Translations under genes and position numbers: made by a program | Part shown: positions 55,333 to 63,855 of the stretch, piece after piece | Layout: each line of letters starts with the position of its first letter | Numbering within the stretch: the first letter of the stretch is position 1 | The notes under the pieces: model-generated | Told to the model about the DNA's origin: nothing | Database searches by the model: none | The model's input: only the letters and a program-made list of their open reading frames with translations | Assembly: GCF_014763045.1 (NCBI RefSeq) | Contig: NZ_JACTAG010000001.1 | Coordinates: 186,001-250,000 of the forward strand | Source of the DNA: Sulfitobacter aestuariivivens | GTDB taxonomy: Bacteria; Pseudomonadota; Alphaproteobacteria; Rhodobacterales; Rhodobacteraceae | Reading direction: 5' to 3' | Length of the DNA: 64,000 nucleotides

Positions 55333-56763
55333 ATGTCCCCAGCCAATGAACCAAGCTTTCGCGAAAGTGTGGATATCATGTTCAACAGGGCGGTTGCCCT
55401 GATGGATCTGCCGCCCGGTCTGGAAGAAAAGATCAGGGTGTGTAATGCCACCTATACCGTGCGGTTTGGGGTGCGCCTGCGCGGCAAGATCCATACGTTC
55501 ACCGGCTACCGGTCCGTGCATTCGGAACATATGGAACCGGTGAAGGGCGGCATCCGCTATTCGCTTGGCGTCAATCAGGATGAGGTTGAGGCGCTCGCGG
55601 CGCTGATGACCTACAAGTGTTCATTGGTGGAGGCCCCCTTTGGCGGCTCCAAGGGCGGGTTATGCATCGACCCACGTGAATACGATGATCACGAAATGGA
55701 ACTGATCACGCGCCGTTTTGCCTATGAGCTGATCAAGCGCGACCTGATCAACCCCGCGCAGAACGTGCCCGCGCCCGACATGGGCACCGGTGAGCGCGAA
55801 ATGGCCTGGATCGCCGATCAGTACAAACGCATGAACACGACGGAATTGAATGGTGTGGCCTGCGTGACCGGCAAACCGATCAACGCAGGCGGCATTCAGG
55901 GCCGCACGGAGGCCACGGGCCGCGGCGTGCAATATGCCCTTCACGCGTTCTTCAACGATGAAGAGGGCATGAAGAAAGCCGGGATGACCGGGACCATGAA
56001 AGGCAAGCGCGTGGTCGTGCAGGGCCTTGGCAACGTGGGCTATCACGCGGCCAAGTTCTTGCAGGAAGAGGATGGCTGCAAAATCACGGCCATTATCGAA
56101 CGAGACGGCGCGTTGCACAACGAAGACGGGCTTGATGTTGAGGCCGTACACCAGTGGATTGCCAAGCACGGGACCATCACCGGCTATCCTGACACCCATT
56201 GTGAGGAAGACGGGGCAAAATTGCTGGAAGCGGAGTGCGATATCCTGATCCCGGCGGCCCTAGAGGGGGTGATCAACCTGTCAAACGCCGCGAACGTCAA
56301 AGCACCGCTGATCATTGAGGCCGCAAATGGTCCGGTCACCGCTGGTGCGGATGAGATCCTGCGCAAGAAAGGCTGCGTGATCATCCCTGACATGTATGCC
56401 AACGCTGGTGGTGTGACTGTCTCATATTTTGAGTGGGTCAAGAACCTGAGCCACATCCGCTTTGGCCGGATGCAACGCCGCCAGGAAGAGGCCCGGCACC
56501 AATTGGTGGTGGATGAACTGGAACGGCTTGACCGCTACATGGGCGATGCCTGGTCGATGACGCCGGACTTCAAGGAGAAGTATCTGCGCGGCGCGGGAGA
56601 GCTGGAACTGGTCCGGTCGGGTCTCGATGACACGATGCAGACGGCCTATCAGTCGATGGCCCGGGTCTGGCATGACCGTGATGACGTGGATGATCTGCGC
56701 ACTGCGGCCTATCTGGTGTCGATCGAAAAGGTTGCGGCCAGCTATCGCGCCAAAGGGCTGTAG
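55333..56763 (+). CDS. gdhA: Glutamate dehydrogenase (Glu/Leu/Phe/Val family)
   Basis: The 476-residue enzyme has the conserved KGGIRYSLGVNQDEVEALAA segment, catalytic-loop CSLVEAPFGGSKGGLCIDP, GRTEATGRGVQYALHAF, Rossmann VVVQGLGNVGYHAAKFL and CDILIPAALEGVINLSNA. It converts glutamate to 2-oxoglutarate and ammonia. Coenzyme preference is not decided. ATG 55333 follows AGGAG at 7 bases. Confidence 0.93.
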   Translation: MSPANEPSFRESVDIMFNRAVALMDLPPGLEEKIRVCNATYTVRFGVRLRGKIHTFTGYRSVHSEHMEPVKGGIRYSLGVNQDEVEALAALMTYKCSLVEAPFGGSKGGLCIDPREYDDHEMELITRRFAYELIKRDLINPAQNVPAPDMGTGEREMAWIADQYKRMNTTELNGVACVTGKPINAGGIQGRTEATGRGVQYALHAFFNDEEGMKKAGMTGTMKGKRVVVQGLGNVGYHAAKFLQEEDGCKITAIIERDGALHNEDGLDVEAVHQWIAKHGTITGYPDTHCEEDGAKLLEAECDILIPAALEGVINLSNAANVKAPLIIEAANGPVTAGADEILRKKGCVIIPDMYANAGGVTVSYFEWVKNLSHIRFGRMQRRQEEARHQLVVDELERLDRYMGDAWSMTPDFKEKYLRGAGELELVRSGLDDTMQTAYQSMARVWHDRDDVDDLRTAAYLVSIEKVAASYRAKGL

Positions 56764-56770
56764 CGTTAGC

Positions 56771-56800
56771 GGCGGGGATTTCTTTCAAGGCATCCCCGCC
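56771..56800. terminator. Hairpin at the convergent ends of gdh and the cyclase gene
   Basis: GGCGGGGAT (56771-56779) pairs perfectly with ATCCCCGCC (56792-56800) over a 12-base loop. It lies 8 bases after the gdh stop and overlaps the last codons of the cyclase. Neither strand has a clear U-tract; a two-way terminator is likely but unproven. Confidence 0.55.
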
Positions 56801-58461
56801 ATCTTCATACCCTCGAAATAGCGCTTGCCGCCTTCTGAGCCGCCGTAGTTATTGGTGGCCGCCCAGTTCGCCAATGTGCGTTCCGGTTCGAGTTTGCGGT
56901 ATTCTTCCAGCGCGATGCGCGCTTCATCCAGCCGACCCAGATGCGCCAGTGCGGCAGTGCGCACCATGTAGAAGGTGGGATAAAGGTCTGACAGGGCCAG
57001 ACCCTTATCGACCAGCGCCAGCGCCTTCTCATCTTTGCCCAGTTGCAAGCTGGCGCTTGCGGCCCCACCCAGCGAGGCAACATAGAACGGGCCCAACCGC
57101 CCAAATTCCAGAGACTTGTGAAAGCAGTCGTAGGCGTCTTGGGTCTGCCCTGACCACAGGTTCGCCCAGCCGCAAAAGCTGAGAACGCGGGCATCGAAGG
57201 GGGCAAGGCGCAGGGTTTGTGCGATGGCCTCCTTGAGCGGGATAACTTTCTTTTCTTGGGCGTATGTGGCGACGGCAATAGCAAGGGTCAGCATGGCATG
57301 TCCGGGTGCCAGGGGGCGCGCAGCTTCGATCCAAGCAGGTATCTTGTCAAAGTATTCTTGCAAAATATCGCTACTGGTGACGGTACGCCCGGCCTGTAGC
57401 ACGATAAGTGCCTCAGCATAGGCGTCAGCCATGTCGGGCTTTGCGATCATGGCGCGTTCGTGAAATTGGACTGATCGGATGTAGGAGTCTCTTCCAAAGT
57501 CGCGCCAGGTGATGATACCCATCAACAGGCACTGTTCGGCGGTCAGGTCTTCGTCAGGTAGAGCCATGATGCGGGTGGTTTCGGCCTCTAGAATCAAACC
57601 AATGCAATGATCCGCGATTTCGGCGATGACGCTATCCTGCCAGTCAAATGCTTCATCCAGCGTGGTATCAGATTTGTGGGTCCACAGTGTATCGCCCGCC
57701 GGACTGTAGAGCCGCGTTTCCAGCCGTATCCTTTCCCCGCGCGCGCGCAGGACGGGGCGCAACGCATAGGCATCGGGGATGGGTGTGCTTTTGATGTTCG
57801 CCTGCAGCCAGTTGATACTGCTGAAATAGGTGTCAAAGTCAGCCGAGAGGGCATCGGCGGTGTCGCGCAATTCTGCGCGCGGGTCGCTGTTGGCGGTCGG
57901 TTCAATCCTGAGACGCGGGAGGGCAGAGACGACGTCTTGGGCCGGCGTGCGCTGTTGTATCGCGCCGCCGCTGGGAGTGCGCACCCAGGTAATGATCGGG
58001 CGGTCGATGTTCTTGAGCTTTTGCGCGCCTGCCGCCTCGAAAGAAGGCGAGAGTGTGCCATCAAGGCTGGAGTAGACGGCGTCAGAGATGGTGATCCCGC
58101 CTTTGGGCGCAATGCTTTCCAGACGTGCGGCGATATTGATGCCGTCGCCGTAGAGGTCGTGTTCATTGTGGACAACATCACCGATGTGGATCCCGATGCG
58201 CAGGGTGATGGTGGGGTGATCTGTCAGCCTGTCTTGCACCTGCATTGCGGCATTGACGGCTGCTACCGCGCTTTCAAAGGCAACCAGCCAGCCATCGCCC
58301 ATGCTTTTGACGATCGTCCCATGGTGATCGGTGAAGACGGGGCCGAAAACCTCGGCGCGCAAGGTGTCGAGGGCATCAAGCGTCGCTGTCTCGTTCGCGG
58401 CGATCATGCGCGAATAGCCCACGACATCGGCGGCAAGGATGGCGGCAAGTTTGCGGGGCAT
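56785..58461 (-). CDS. Class III adenylate/guanylate cyclase with C-terminal TPR region
   Basis: The protein has 558 residues. The N-terminal cyclase domain (~1-180) has metal Asp in LAADVVGYSRM and MGDGWLVAF, and the transition-state Asn/Arg in GINIAARLESIA; a Lys before the second Asp (VKSMGDG) suits ATP. A middle part (~190-320) resembles OmpR-less FlgN-type sensor proteins of this class. TPR-like helices fill ~330-550 (FYVASLGGAASASLQLGKDE). It should make cAMP in response to an unknown signal. Confidence 0.85.
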   Translation of the reverse strand: MPRKLAAILAADVVGYSRMIAANETATLDALDTLRAEVFGPVFTDHHGTIVKSMGDGWLVAFESAVAAVNAAMQVQDRLTDHPTITLRIGIHIGDVVHNEHDLYGDGINIAARLESIAPKGGITISDAVYSSLDGTLSPSFEAAGAQKLKNIDRPIITWVRTPSGGAIQQRTPAQDVVSALPRLRIEPTANSDPRAELRDTADALSADFDTYFSSINWLQANIKSTPIPDAYALRPVLRARGERIRLETRLYSPAGDTLWTHKSDTTLDEAFDWQDSVIAEIADHCIGLILEAETTRIMALPDEDLTAEQCLLMGIITWRDFGRDSYIRSVQFHERAMIAKPDMADAYAEALIVLQAGRTVTSSDILQEYFDKIPAWIEAARPLAPGHAMLTLAIAVATYAQEKKVIPLKEAIAQTLRLAPFDARVLSFCGWANLWSGQTQDAYDCFHKSLEFGRLGPFYVASLGGAASASLQLGKDEKALALVDKGLALSDLYPTFYMVRTAALAHLGRLDEARIALEEYRKLEPERTLANWAATNNYGGSEGGKRYFEGMKMAGMP

Positions 58462-58577
58462 GGGGGGCGCGGGTCTCCTGTCGACGCGTTCATCTTAGGG
58501 GGGCATCACGTCCTGTGCCAGACATGAAAATCGAATAGACGCCCGATACGAGGCGGACAAGGGCGCGGGCAGCGGGT

Positions 58578-59657
58578 ATGCCTGTGCGCATGTTACTTGA
58601 CCTGCCCGACGAAGACAGCCTTTACGCCGCCTTGCTGGCGCGCGATGCGTCGTTTGACGGTCGCGCTTTTGTTGGGGTGACTTCGACCGGGGTGTTTTGC
58701 AGATTGACCTGCCCTGCACGCAAGCCAAAGCGCGAAAATTGCGTATTCTTCGACCGCATAGGGGCATGCATCGACGCTGGCTATCGTCCCTGCAAGCGCT
58801 GTCATCCGATGGCACCGGCAGCGCAGGCCGATCCGGTCATAATGCACCTGCTGAAAGCGCTTGAAGCTGATCCGGTGCGGGTGTGGCATGAGCGGGACAT
58901 CATCGCGCTGGGTCTGGATGCGTCGACGGTTCGACGGGCCTTCAAGCGGCATTTTGGCACGACCTTTCTCGACATGGCGCGCCAGATGCGGCTGCGTACG
59001 GCGGCCGCTGAATTGCCGCAGGGAGCCAAGGTCATCGACGCGCAGATGGTCGCGGGATATGACAGCCCTTCGGCATTTCGCGCGGCCTTTGGGCGGATCA
59101 TGGGGCTGGCGCCGGGTGCATTTGTGAAAGACGCCTTGCTGAGGGCAGATTGGATCGAGACACGGCTTGGCGCGATGATCGCGGTCAGTTCTGCCAGTCA
59201 TCTGCATCTGCTGGAGTTCGTGGAGCGAAAGGCGCTGCCGGCTGAGCTACGGCGGTTGCACACCGCGGCAAAGGGGAGCCTTGGATTTGGTCGGTTTGAT
59301 CCGACAGATCAGATCGAGGCGGAGATGACAGCATTTCTGCGCTTGGAGCAGGATCACTTTGCGACGCCAATCGCGCCGCATGGCACGCCCTTTTCCCAGT
59401 CTGTCTGGCGTGCACTTCGCGACATTCCCGCAGGCGAGACGCGTAGCTATTCCGATCTTGCGCGGTCTATGGGCAGACCAGATGCCACGCGCGCAGTGGC
59501 GCGCGCGAACGGGGCAAACCCCATCGCGATTGTTGTGCCATGTCACCGTGTGCTGGCTGCGGATGGCGCGCTGACGGGATATGGTGGTGGGCTTTGGCGC
59601 AAGCAGGCTTTGATTGAACTTGAACAGGGCTTTGCAGCCCGCAGACAGGAGAGTTGA
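58578..59657 (+). CDS. ada: Bifunctional Ada: methylphosphotriester sensor and O6-methylguanine-DNA methyltransferase
   Basis: The 359-residue protein has the N-terminal Ada zinc domain (GVFCRLTCPARKP and YRPCKRCHP; first Cys is the phosphotriester acceptor), an AraC HTH region (~90-180) and the C-terminal methyltransferase with IVVPCHRVL. It repairs alkylated DNA and activates the adaptive response. All key Cys are intact. No alkA/alkB lies nearby. Confidence 0.95.
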   Translation: MPVRMLLDLPDEDSLYAALLARDASFDGRAFVGVTSTGVFCRLTCPARKPKRENCVFFDRIGACIDAGYRPCKRCHPMAPAAQADPVIMHLLKALEADPVRVWHERDIIALGLDASTVRRAFKRHFGTTFLDMARQMRLRTAAAELPQGAKVIDAQMVAGYDSPSAFRAAFGRIMGLAPGAFVKDALLRADWIETRLGAMIAVSSASHLHLLEFVERKALPAELRRLHTAAKGSLGFGRFDPTDQIEAEMTAFLRLEQDHFATPIAPHGTPFSQSVWRALRDIPAGETRSYSDLARSMGRPDATRAVARANGANPIAIVVPCHRVLAADGALTGYGGGLWRKQALIELEQGFAARRQES

Positions 59658-59659
59658 GG

Positions 59660-60418
59660 ATGGATCAGATCGGCAAGGCGAAGGCGTTCAAAGCGTTGCA
59701 TGTGAAGGGGCGACCGCTGGTTCTTTACAATATCTGGGATGCCGGATCAGCAGGCGCGGTGGCCAAGGCCGGGGCACCTGCACTAGCCACTGGCAGTTGG
59801 TCGGTAGCGGCGGCGCAGGGTTTTGCCGATGGCGAGCAGTTGCCTTTGGTGGCCGCCCTGCGCACGGCACGCGAGATCGTGCAGGCCGTTGATGTGCCGG
59901 TGAGCGTGGATTTCGAAGGCGGATATGCCGAAGACCCCGCGCGCGTCGGGGAAAATGCGGTTGCTTTGATTGAAACGGGCGCCGTGGGTCTGAACATGGA
60001 GGACCGGATTGTAGGCGGCAAAGGGTTGCACGCACCGGATGTGCAGGCCGCCCGTCTTGCGGCAATCCGCGCGCGTTCAGATGCAGCGGGCGTTCCGTTT
60101 TTCATCAACGCGCGGACAGATGTCTTCTTTTCGGGGTACGAGGGCGATGCCGTCGATCTTGTGCCGGAAGCGATTGCGCGGGCCAAGGCCTATGCCGATG
60201 CCGGGGCGGATGGGGTGTTTTTGCCGGGGCTGGATGATCTGGCGTTGATCGCGCAGCTCTGCGAGGCGATTGATCTACCGGTGAATGTCATGCGCCTGAG
60301 TGAGGCGCATGACATTGAGGAGATCGCCAAAACCGGTGTGGCCCGGATCAGCCATGGCCCCGCACCTTATCGCGCGGCCATGAAAGCGCTGGGCGCTGCC
60401 GCCCAGGCGCTTTACTGA
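59660..60418 (+). CDS. Isocitrate lyase/PEP mutase superfamily protein
   Basis: This 252-residue TIM barrel has VSVDFEGGYAEDP (metal-binding D/E), GLNMEDRIVGGKGLH and PFFINARTDVFF. It lacks the KKCGH of true isocitrate lyase and is shorter. Relatives act on oxaloacetate, methylisocitrate, dimethylmalate or phosphonopyruvate. The substrate is unknown. It starts 2 bases after the ada stop, so co-transcription is likely. Its end overlaps the convergent TadG-like gene by 7 bases. Confidence 0.85.
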   Translation: MDQIGKAKAFKALHVKGRPLVLYNIWDAGSAGAVAKAGAPALATGSWSVAAAQGFADGEQLPLVAALRTAREIVQAVDVPVSVDFEGGYAEDPARVGENAVALIETGAVGLNMEDRIVGGKGLHAPDVQAARLAAIRARSDAAGVPFFINARTDVFFSGYEGDAVDLVPEAIARAKAYADAGADGVFLPGLDDLALIAQLCEAIDLPVNVMRLSEAHDIEEIAKTGVARISHGPAPYRAAMKALGAAAQALY

Positions 60419-61755
60419 ACCATACGGAAGTAGGGGGCGCGATAGGCGTTTTCCATGCCATCGCCGTTGCAAAAGCCCATGTTCATGTTGCTGGTGCCGT
60501 CGATTTGGCCATAAGACACAAATGACGCGCCCTGGATGCCATTTGCCTCCGCTGCGAATTCAATATCGCCGATGGCCAGGATCTGGCCGTTATAGACGCT
60601 GAGCGATGCAGCGGCATTAAAGCCACCCAAAGTCATCAGCGTGGCACCGCCACCTTCGGCGCAATTGTCATTGCGGCCGATCTGCAGCCCGGCAGGTGTG
60701 TTGAACGATGTGGCGCCTGTATGTGTGGTGGCGACAACAACGTCTTCAAGAACCACGCCGTTCGCGAACTTCACTTCGCAATCGCTGACGAACAGCATTT
60801 GCGAATAGACGCCCGCGTTCATGGTCATTTTGCCGGAGCCGGAGCAGGTGAGGTAGTTCACCGCATTGGGCACAAAATCAACAGGGTCAAGCGTTTTGCC
60901 GTCGGGTCCATTGCTCAGGCTGTTTGACAGATCGTACAAGCTGGAACCTGAGATGTACGGCGGCAAATGCTTTGGATCGGCGGACCAGAAGCTGTCGATC
61001 ATATCGGGCAGCTTGTTGAGAAGCCGCATGCGGTATTCGCCCTGACGCAGAGCGGTCTGGAGACCTTCGTTGGTTTCAAACCCGGAGTTGGGGATATCCA
61101 GCTGGTCCAGGTTTGGCATCGAAACGACGGTGCCGGGTTCGAAGAAGTTATTCGAGTTCAGGCTCACGTAGTCGTTGGAATGGATGCAGAACCCGTTGAA
61201 GAAGTTGTTGTTCGACTGGATGTCCACAGGTTCCTGCGCCACGAACCCTTCGGTAAGACAGGGAGGATAGTATGTGGAATAGATCGATTCAGCTGTCACA
61301 TCGAATGTGTCCTGGCCCACCATGCTGAGCAGGATGGTATTGGATGGATTGCTGCGGGTCTCGTTCATCTGGGCATAGACCCGCACCGCCTTGTTGGAGG
61401 TGCTGTCAGCGGTAAAGAGGTTGAGATCAAAATCCCAGGTGCCGAAGGTCACATCAGCAACCGTCACAGGATTGGCGCCGAACTGGTGTTCAGGCAGGAA
61501 CCCGTCAATGGTGTTCATCGCGGCAGTTTTGGACGTCGACACGTCTTCATCTTCGCGGGTGTAGAGCGCGGCATGCGCGGCGGTGTCTGCGGCGATCTGC
61601 AGATGGGTCCGTTCGGACATCACCTTGTTAAAGTCGACAGCCAGGCCACCCATCACGAGGAAAATCATGGCGAAAAGCACAGCGAGGATTGTCGCTGAGC
61701 CATCTTCTTTTTCGATGAACCGACGTGCGGCCCGCGGGACGAGTTTGATGATCAT
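60412..61755 (-). CDS. TadG-like protein without a vWA domain
   Basis: The 447-residue protein has an N-terminal TadG/Flp-type segment (RFIEKEDGSATILAVLFAMI, then FLVMGGLAVDFNKVMSERTH; DUF2134-like). The rest is Asn/Ser/Gly-rich with few recognisable motifs (VDIQSNNNFFNGFCIHSNDY). There is no DxSxS MIDAS. It may be a minor pilus or adhesin subunit. It forms a two-gene operon with a TadE-like gene. Confidence 0.8.
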   Translation of the reverse strand: MIIKLVPRAARRFIEKEDGSATILAVLFAMIFLVMGGLAVDFNKVMSERTHLQIAADTAAHAALYTREDEDVSTSKTAAMNTIDGFLPEHQFGANPVTVADVTFGTWDFDLNLFTADSTSNKAVRVYAQMNETRSNPSNTILLSMVGQDTFDVTAESIYSTYYPPCLTEGFVAQEPVDIQSNNNFFNGFCIHSNDYVSLNSNNFFEPGTVVSMPNLDQLDIPNSGFETNEGLQTALRQGEYRMRLLNKLPDMIDSFWSADPKHLPPYISGSSLYDLSNSLSNGPDGKTLDPVDFVPNAVNYLTCSGSGKMTMNAGVYSQMLFVSDCEVKFANGVVLEDVVVATTHTGATSFNTPAGLQIGRNDNCAEGGGATLMTLGGFNAAASLSVYNGQILAIGDIEFAAEANGIQGASFVSYGQIDGTSNMNMGFCNGDGMENAYRAPYFRMVQ

Positions 61756-61764
61756 GGTTCTCTC

Positions 61765-62190
61765 CTAGAACTCGATGATGTGCTGGGCGTTGACGCCGAC
61801 CTGGATGCCACTAAAGGCACCGGTCATAAAATTGAGGGGCATCAGTTCTGAAGCGGCCACAGTCAGATCAGTTTCGATCAACCCGCCAGCGACAGCAGAA
61901 GTCACGTTCAGGTTGACGTCTAAATAGCTTAACTCGGTAAGGATGTATTGCTCGACCTCTGCTGCACTATCAAGGCGGCCCAGGGAAAACGCGCGATTGC
62001 CGTCCTGGACGACCCGCAGCATCTGAGATTCATTGAAGAAGACCATCGAGATATTCATGATGAAAGCGAGGAGGATCGCGAAGATCGGAAACCAGATTAC
62101 CGATTCAATGGTAACGCTTCCGTTCTCGTCCTTTACAAACGCGCCAAGGCGTTTTTTTGTAAGGCTCTTTTTCATAACTCTGGGATCCAT
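61765..62190 (-). CDS. TadE-like minor pseudopilin
   Basis: The ~141-residue protein has a basic leader (KKSLTKKRLGAFVKDENG) and hydrophobic SVTIESVIWFPIFAILLAFI with Glu at +5 after Gly. Neither ATG 62190 nor 62175 has a strong ribosome site; I list the longer. It is the first gene of the second Tad locus and is separated by 9 bases from the TadG-like gene. Confidence 0.78.
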   Translation of the reverse strand: MDPRVMKKSLTKKRLGAFVKDENGSVTIESVIWFPIFAILLAFIMNISMVFFNESQMLRVVQDGNRAFSLGRLDSAAEVEQYILTELSYLDVNLNVTSAVAGGLIETDLTVAASELMPLNFMTGAFSGIQVGVNAQHIIEF

Positions 62191-62287
62191 CACTCTGGGC
62201 ACATTGATAGCGGCGAGGTTCCTTTTCGCACGCAATGATGGAATGACTTGGACTCGAATGTGTTGGATCAAAGGTCTTTTTCTGCAC

Positions 62288-62333
62288 TTTTGCCACAATT
62301 GGGTAGAATTGCGGACGATTTTTGCCACAATTG
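62288..62333. repeat. Direct repeats upstream of the second Tad locus
   Basis: TTTTGCCACAATTG occurs at 62288-62301 and again at 62320-62333, 32 bases apart (about three helix turns). They lie ~100-140 bases upstream of the TadE-like start. They could be paired regulator sites. I see no copy near the first Tad locus. Confidence 0.55.
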
Positions 62334-62422
62334 AAAGCAGTCTGTGCAGATGCTTTTCCGCGCTTTGAAACATTGGGCTTGCGTCTGGTGTCCGTTGCCT
62401 GTCAGCATTGAAACTGCTTAGA

Positions 62423-62438
62423 TGGACAGACCTGTCCA
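62423..62438. promoter_or_regulatory. Palindromic candidate operator before soxB
   Basis: TGGACAG-AC-CTGTCCA has perfect 7-base arms and a 2-base spacer. It ends 13 bases before the soxB ATG, so a bound protein would block transcription or the ribosome site. The design matches the palindrome before the RND operon (7-2-7, AC centre) although the arms differ. The regulator is unknown. Confidence 0.5.
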
Positions 62439-62451
62439 ATTGGGGGAGACG

Positions 62452-63708
62452 ATGCGTTTTTCAGGGCTGCGCATTCTGCGCGAAGGCTTGACCGGCAACA
62501 AAGGCTGGACGCCCCATTGGCGTGATCCCGAACCCAAGGCCGAATATGATGCCATCATCATCGGGGGCGGCGGGCACGGTCTGGCCACGGCGTACTATCT
62601 GGCGAAGAACCATGGACTTACCAATATTGCGGTTCTGGAAAAGGGATATCTTGGCGGGGGTAATGTGGGGCGCAATACCACCATCGTGCGCGCCAATTAC
62701 ATGCTGGACGGCAACAGCCAGTTCTATTCGCATTCGCTGAAGCTGTGGGAGAACCTGGAGCAGGAACTGAACTACAATGTCATGCTGTCCCAGCGTGGGC
62801 ATCTGATGTTGTGTCATTCGGACGGCCAGCGCGACGCCTATGCGCGCCGGGGCAACATGATGCACAGCCAGGGCGATACGGATGCCGAACTGTTGGACCG
62901 AGACGGCGTGCGCCGCATTCTGCCCTATCTGGATTACGACAACACCCGGTTTCCGATCTATGGGGGGCTGATGCACTGGCGCGCGGGGTCGGCGCGTCAC
63001 GATGCTGTCGCATGGGGATTTGCGCGCGGGGCGGATGCGCGGGGCGTGGATCTGATCCAGCAGTGTGAAGTCACGGGCATCGACATTGAGGACGGCAAGG
63101 TCACGGGTGTGCAAACCACCCGCGGGGCCATCCGGTCCCGAAAGGTCGGCATTGTGGTGGCGGGCCGGTCCGGTCAGGTGGCCGCCATGGCGGGGATGAC
63201 ACTGCCGATTGAAAGCCATGTGTTGCAGGCCTTTGTGACCGAGGGGCTGAAACCGGTCATCAACCATGTGGTCAGCTTTGGCATGGGGCACTTCTATATC
63301 AGCCAGTCCGACAAGGGCGGATTGGTCTTTGGCGGGGATCTCGATTTCTATGCCTCGTATGCCCAACGCGGCAACATGCCGATGATGGAACATGTGATGG
63401 AGGCGGGCATGACGCTGATGCCGATGATCGGCAAGTCGAAGGTTCTACGCAGTTGGGGCGGCATCATGGACATGACGCCCGACGGATCACCGATCATCGA
63501 CAAGACAGAGACAGAGGGGCTCTTTATCAACTGCGGTTGGTGTTACGGCGGGTTCAAGGCGGTGCCTGGGTCGGGCTATTCCTTTGCGCATCTGATGGCC
63601 AGGGATGAGCATCACGCCCCGGCGGCGAAGTTCCGGATGGACCGGTTCCGAACCGGCTATGGGTTGATGGACGAGGAGGCGACCGGTGCGCAGCATAATC
63701 TTCACTAG
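62452..63708 (+). CDS. soxB: Sarcosine oxidase beta subunit
   Basis: This 418-residue flavoprotein has FAD motif DAIIIGGGGHGLATAYYLA, GGGNVGRNTTIVRANY, and GSARHDAVAWG, whose His (~183) is the expected covalent FMN site in heterotetrameric sarcosine oxidase. It oxidatively demethylates sarcosine to glycine. ATG 62452 follows a GGGGGAG. soxD follows after 147 bases, the usual BDAG order. Confidence 0.95.
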   Translation: MRFSGLRILREGLTGNKGWTPHWRDPEPKAEYDAIIIGGGGHGLATAYYLAKNHGLTNIAVLEKGYLGGGNVGRNTTIVRANYMLDGNSQFYSHSLKLWENLEQELNYNVMLSQRGHLMLCHSDGQRDAYARRGNMMHSQGDTDAELLDRDGVRRILPYLDYDNTRFPIYGGLMHWRAGSARHDAVAWGFARGADARGVDLIQQCEVTGIDIEDGKVTGVQTTRGAIRSRKVGIVVAGRSGQVAAMAGMTLPIESHVLQAFVTEGLKPVINHVVSFGMGHFYISQSDKGGLVFGGDLDFYASYAQRGNMPMMEHVMEAGMTLMPMIGKSKVLRSWGGIMDMTPDGSPIIDKTETEGLFINCGWCYGGFKAVPGSGYSFAHLMARDEHHAPAAKFRMDRFRTGYGLMDEEATGAQHNLH

Positions 63709-63799
63709 CACTTGGCCGCAGGAGTGCGCGGGGCCTTCGCGGCATGCCTCAGCCGGGCTTTGCTTGTCTAAGGCGCTGGTGGGTGCGGCGGGATCACCG

Positions 63800-63841
63800 C
63801 AGAGGTATTTGAAAAAGGGTGAAACAGGGGATGCGCCCCTG
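63800..63841 (+). repeat. Intergenic sequence with hairpin before soxD
   Basis: A TATTTGAAAAAGGGTGAAAC segment (~63806-63825) precedes the hairpin CAGGGG-ATGCG-CCCCTG (63825-63841). It resembles short sequences I have seen repeatedly between genes in Rhodobacterales, but I cannot verify copy number here. The hairpin lies 14 bases before the soxD GTG. Confidence 0.35.
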
Positions 63842-63855
63842 CACGGAGGTGTGGC

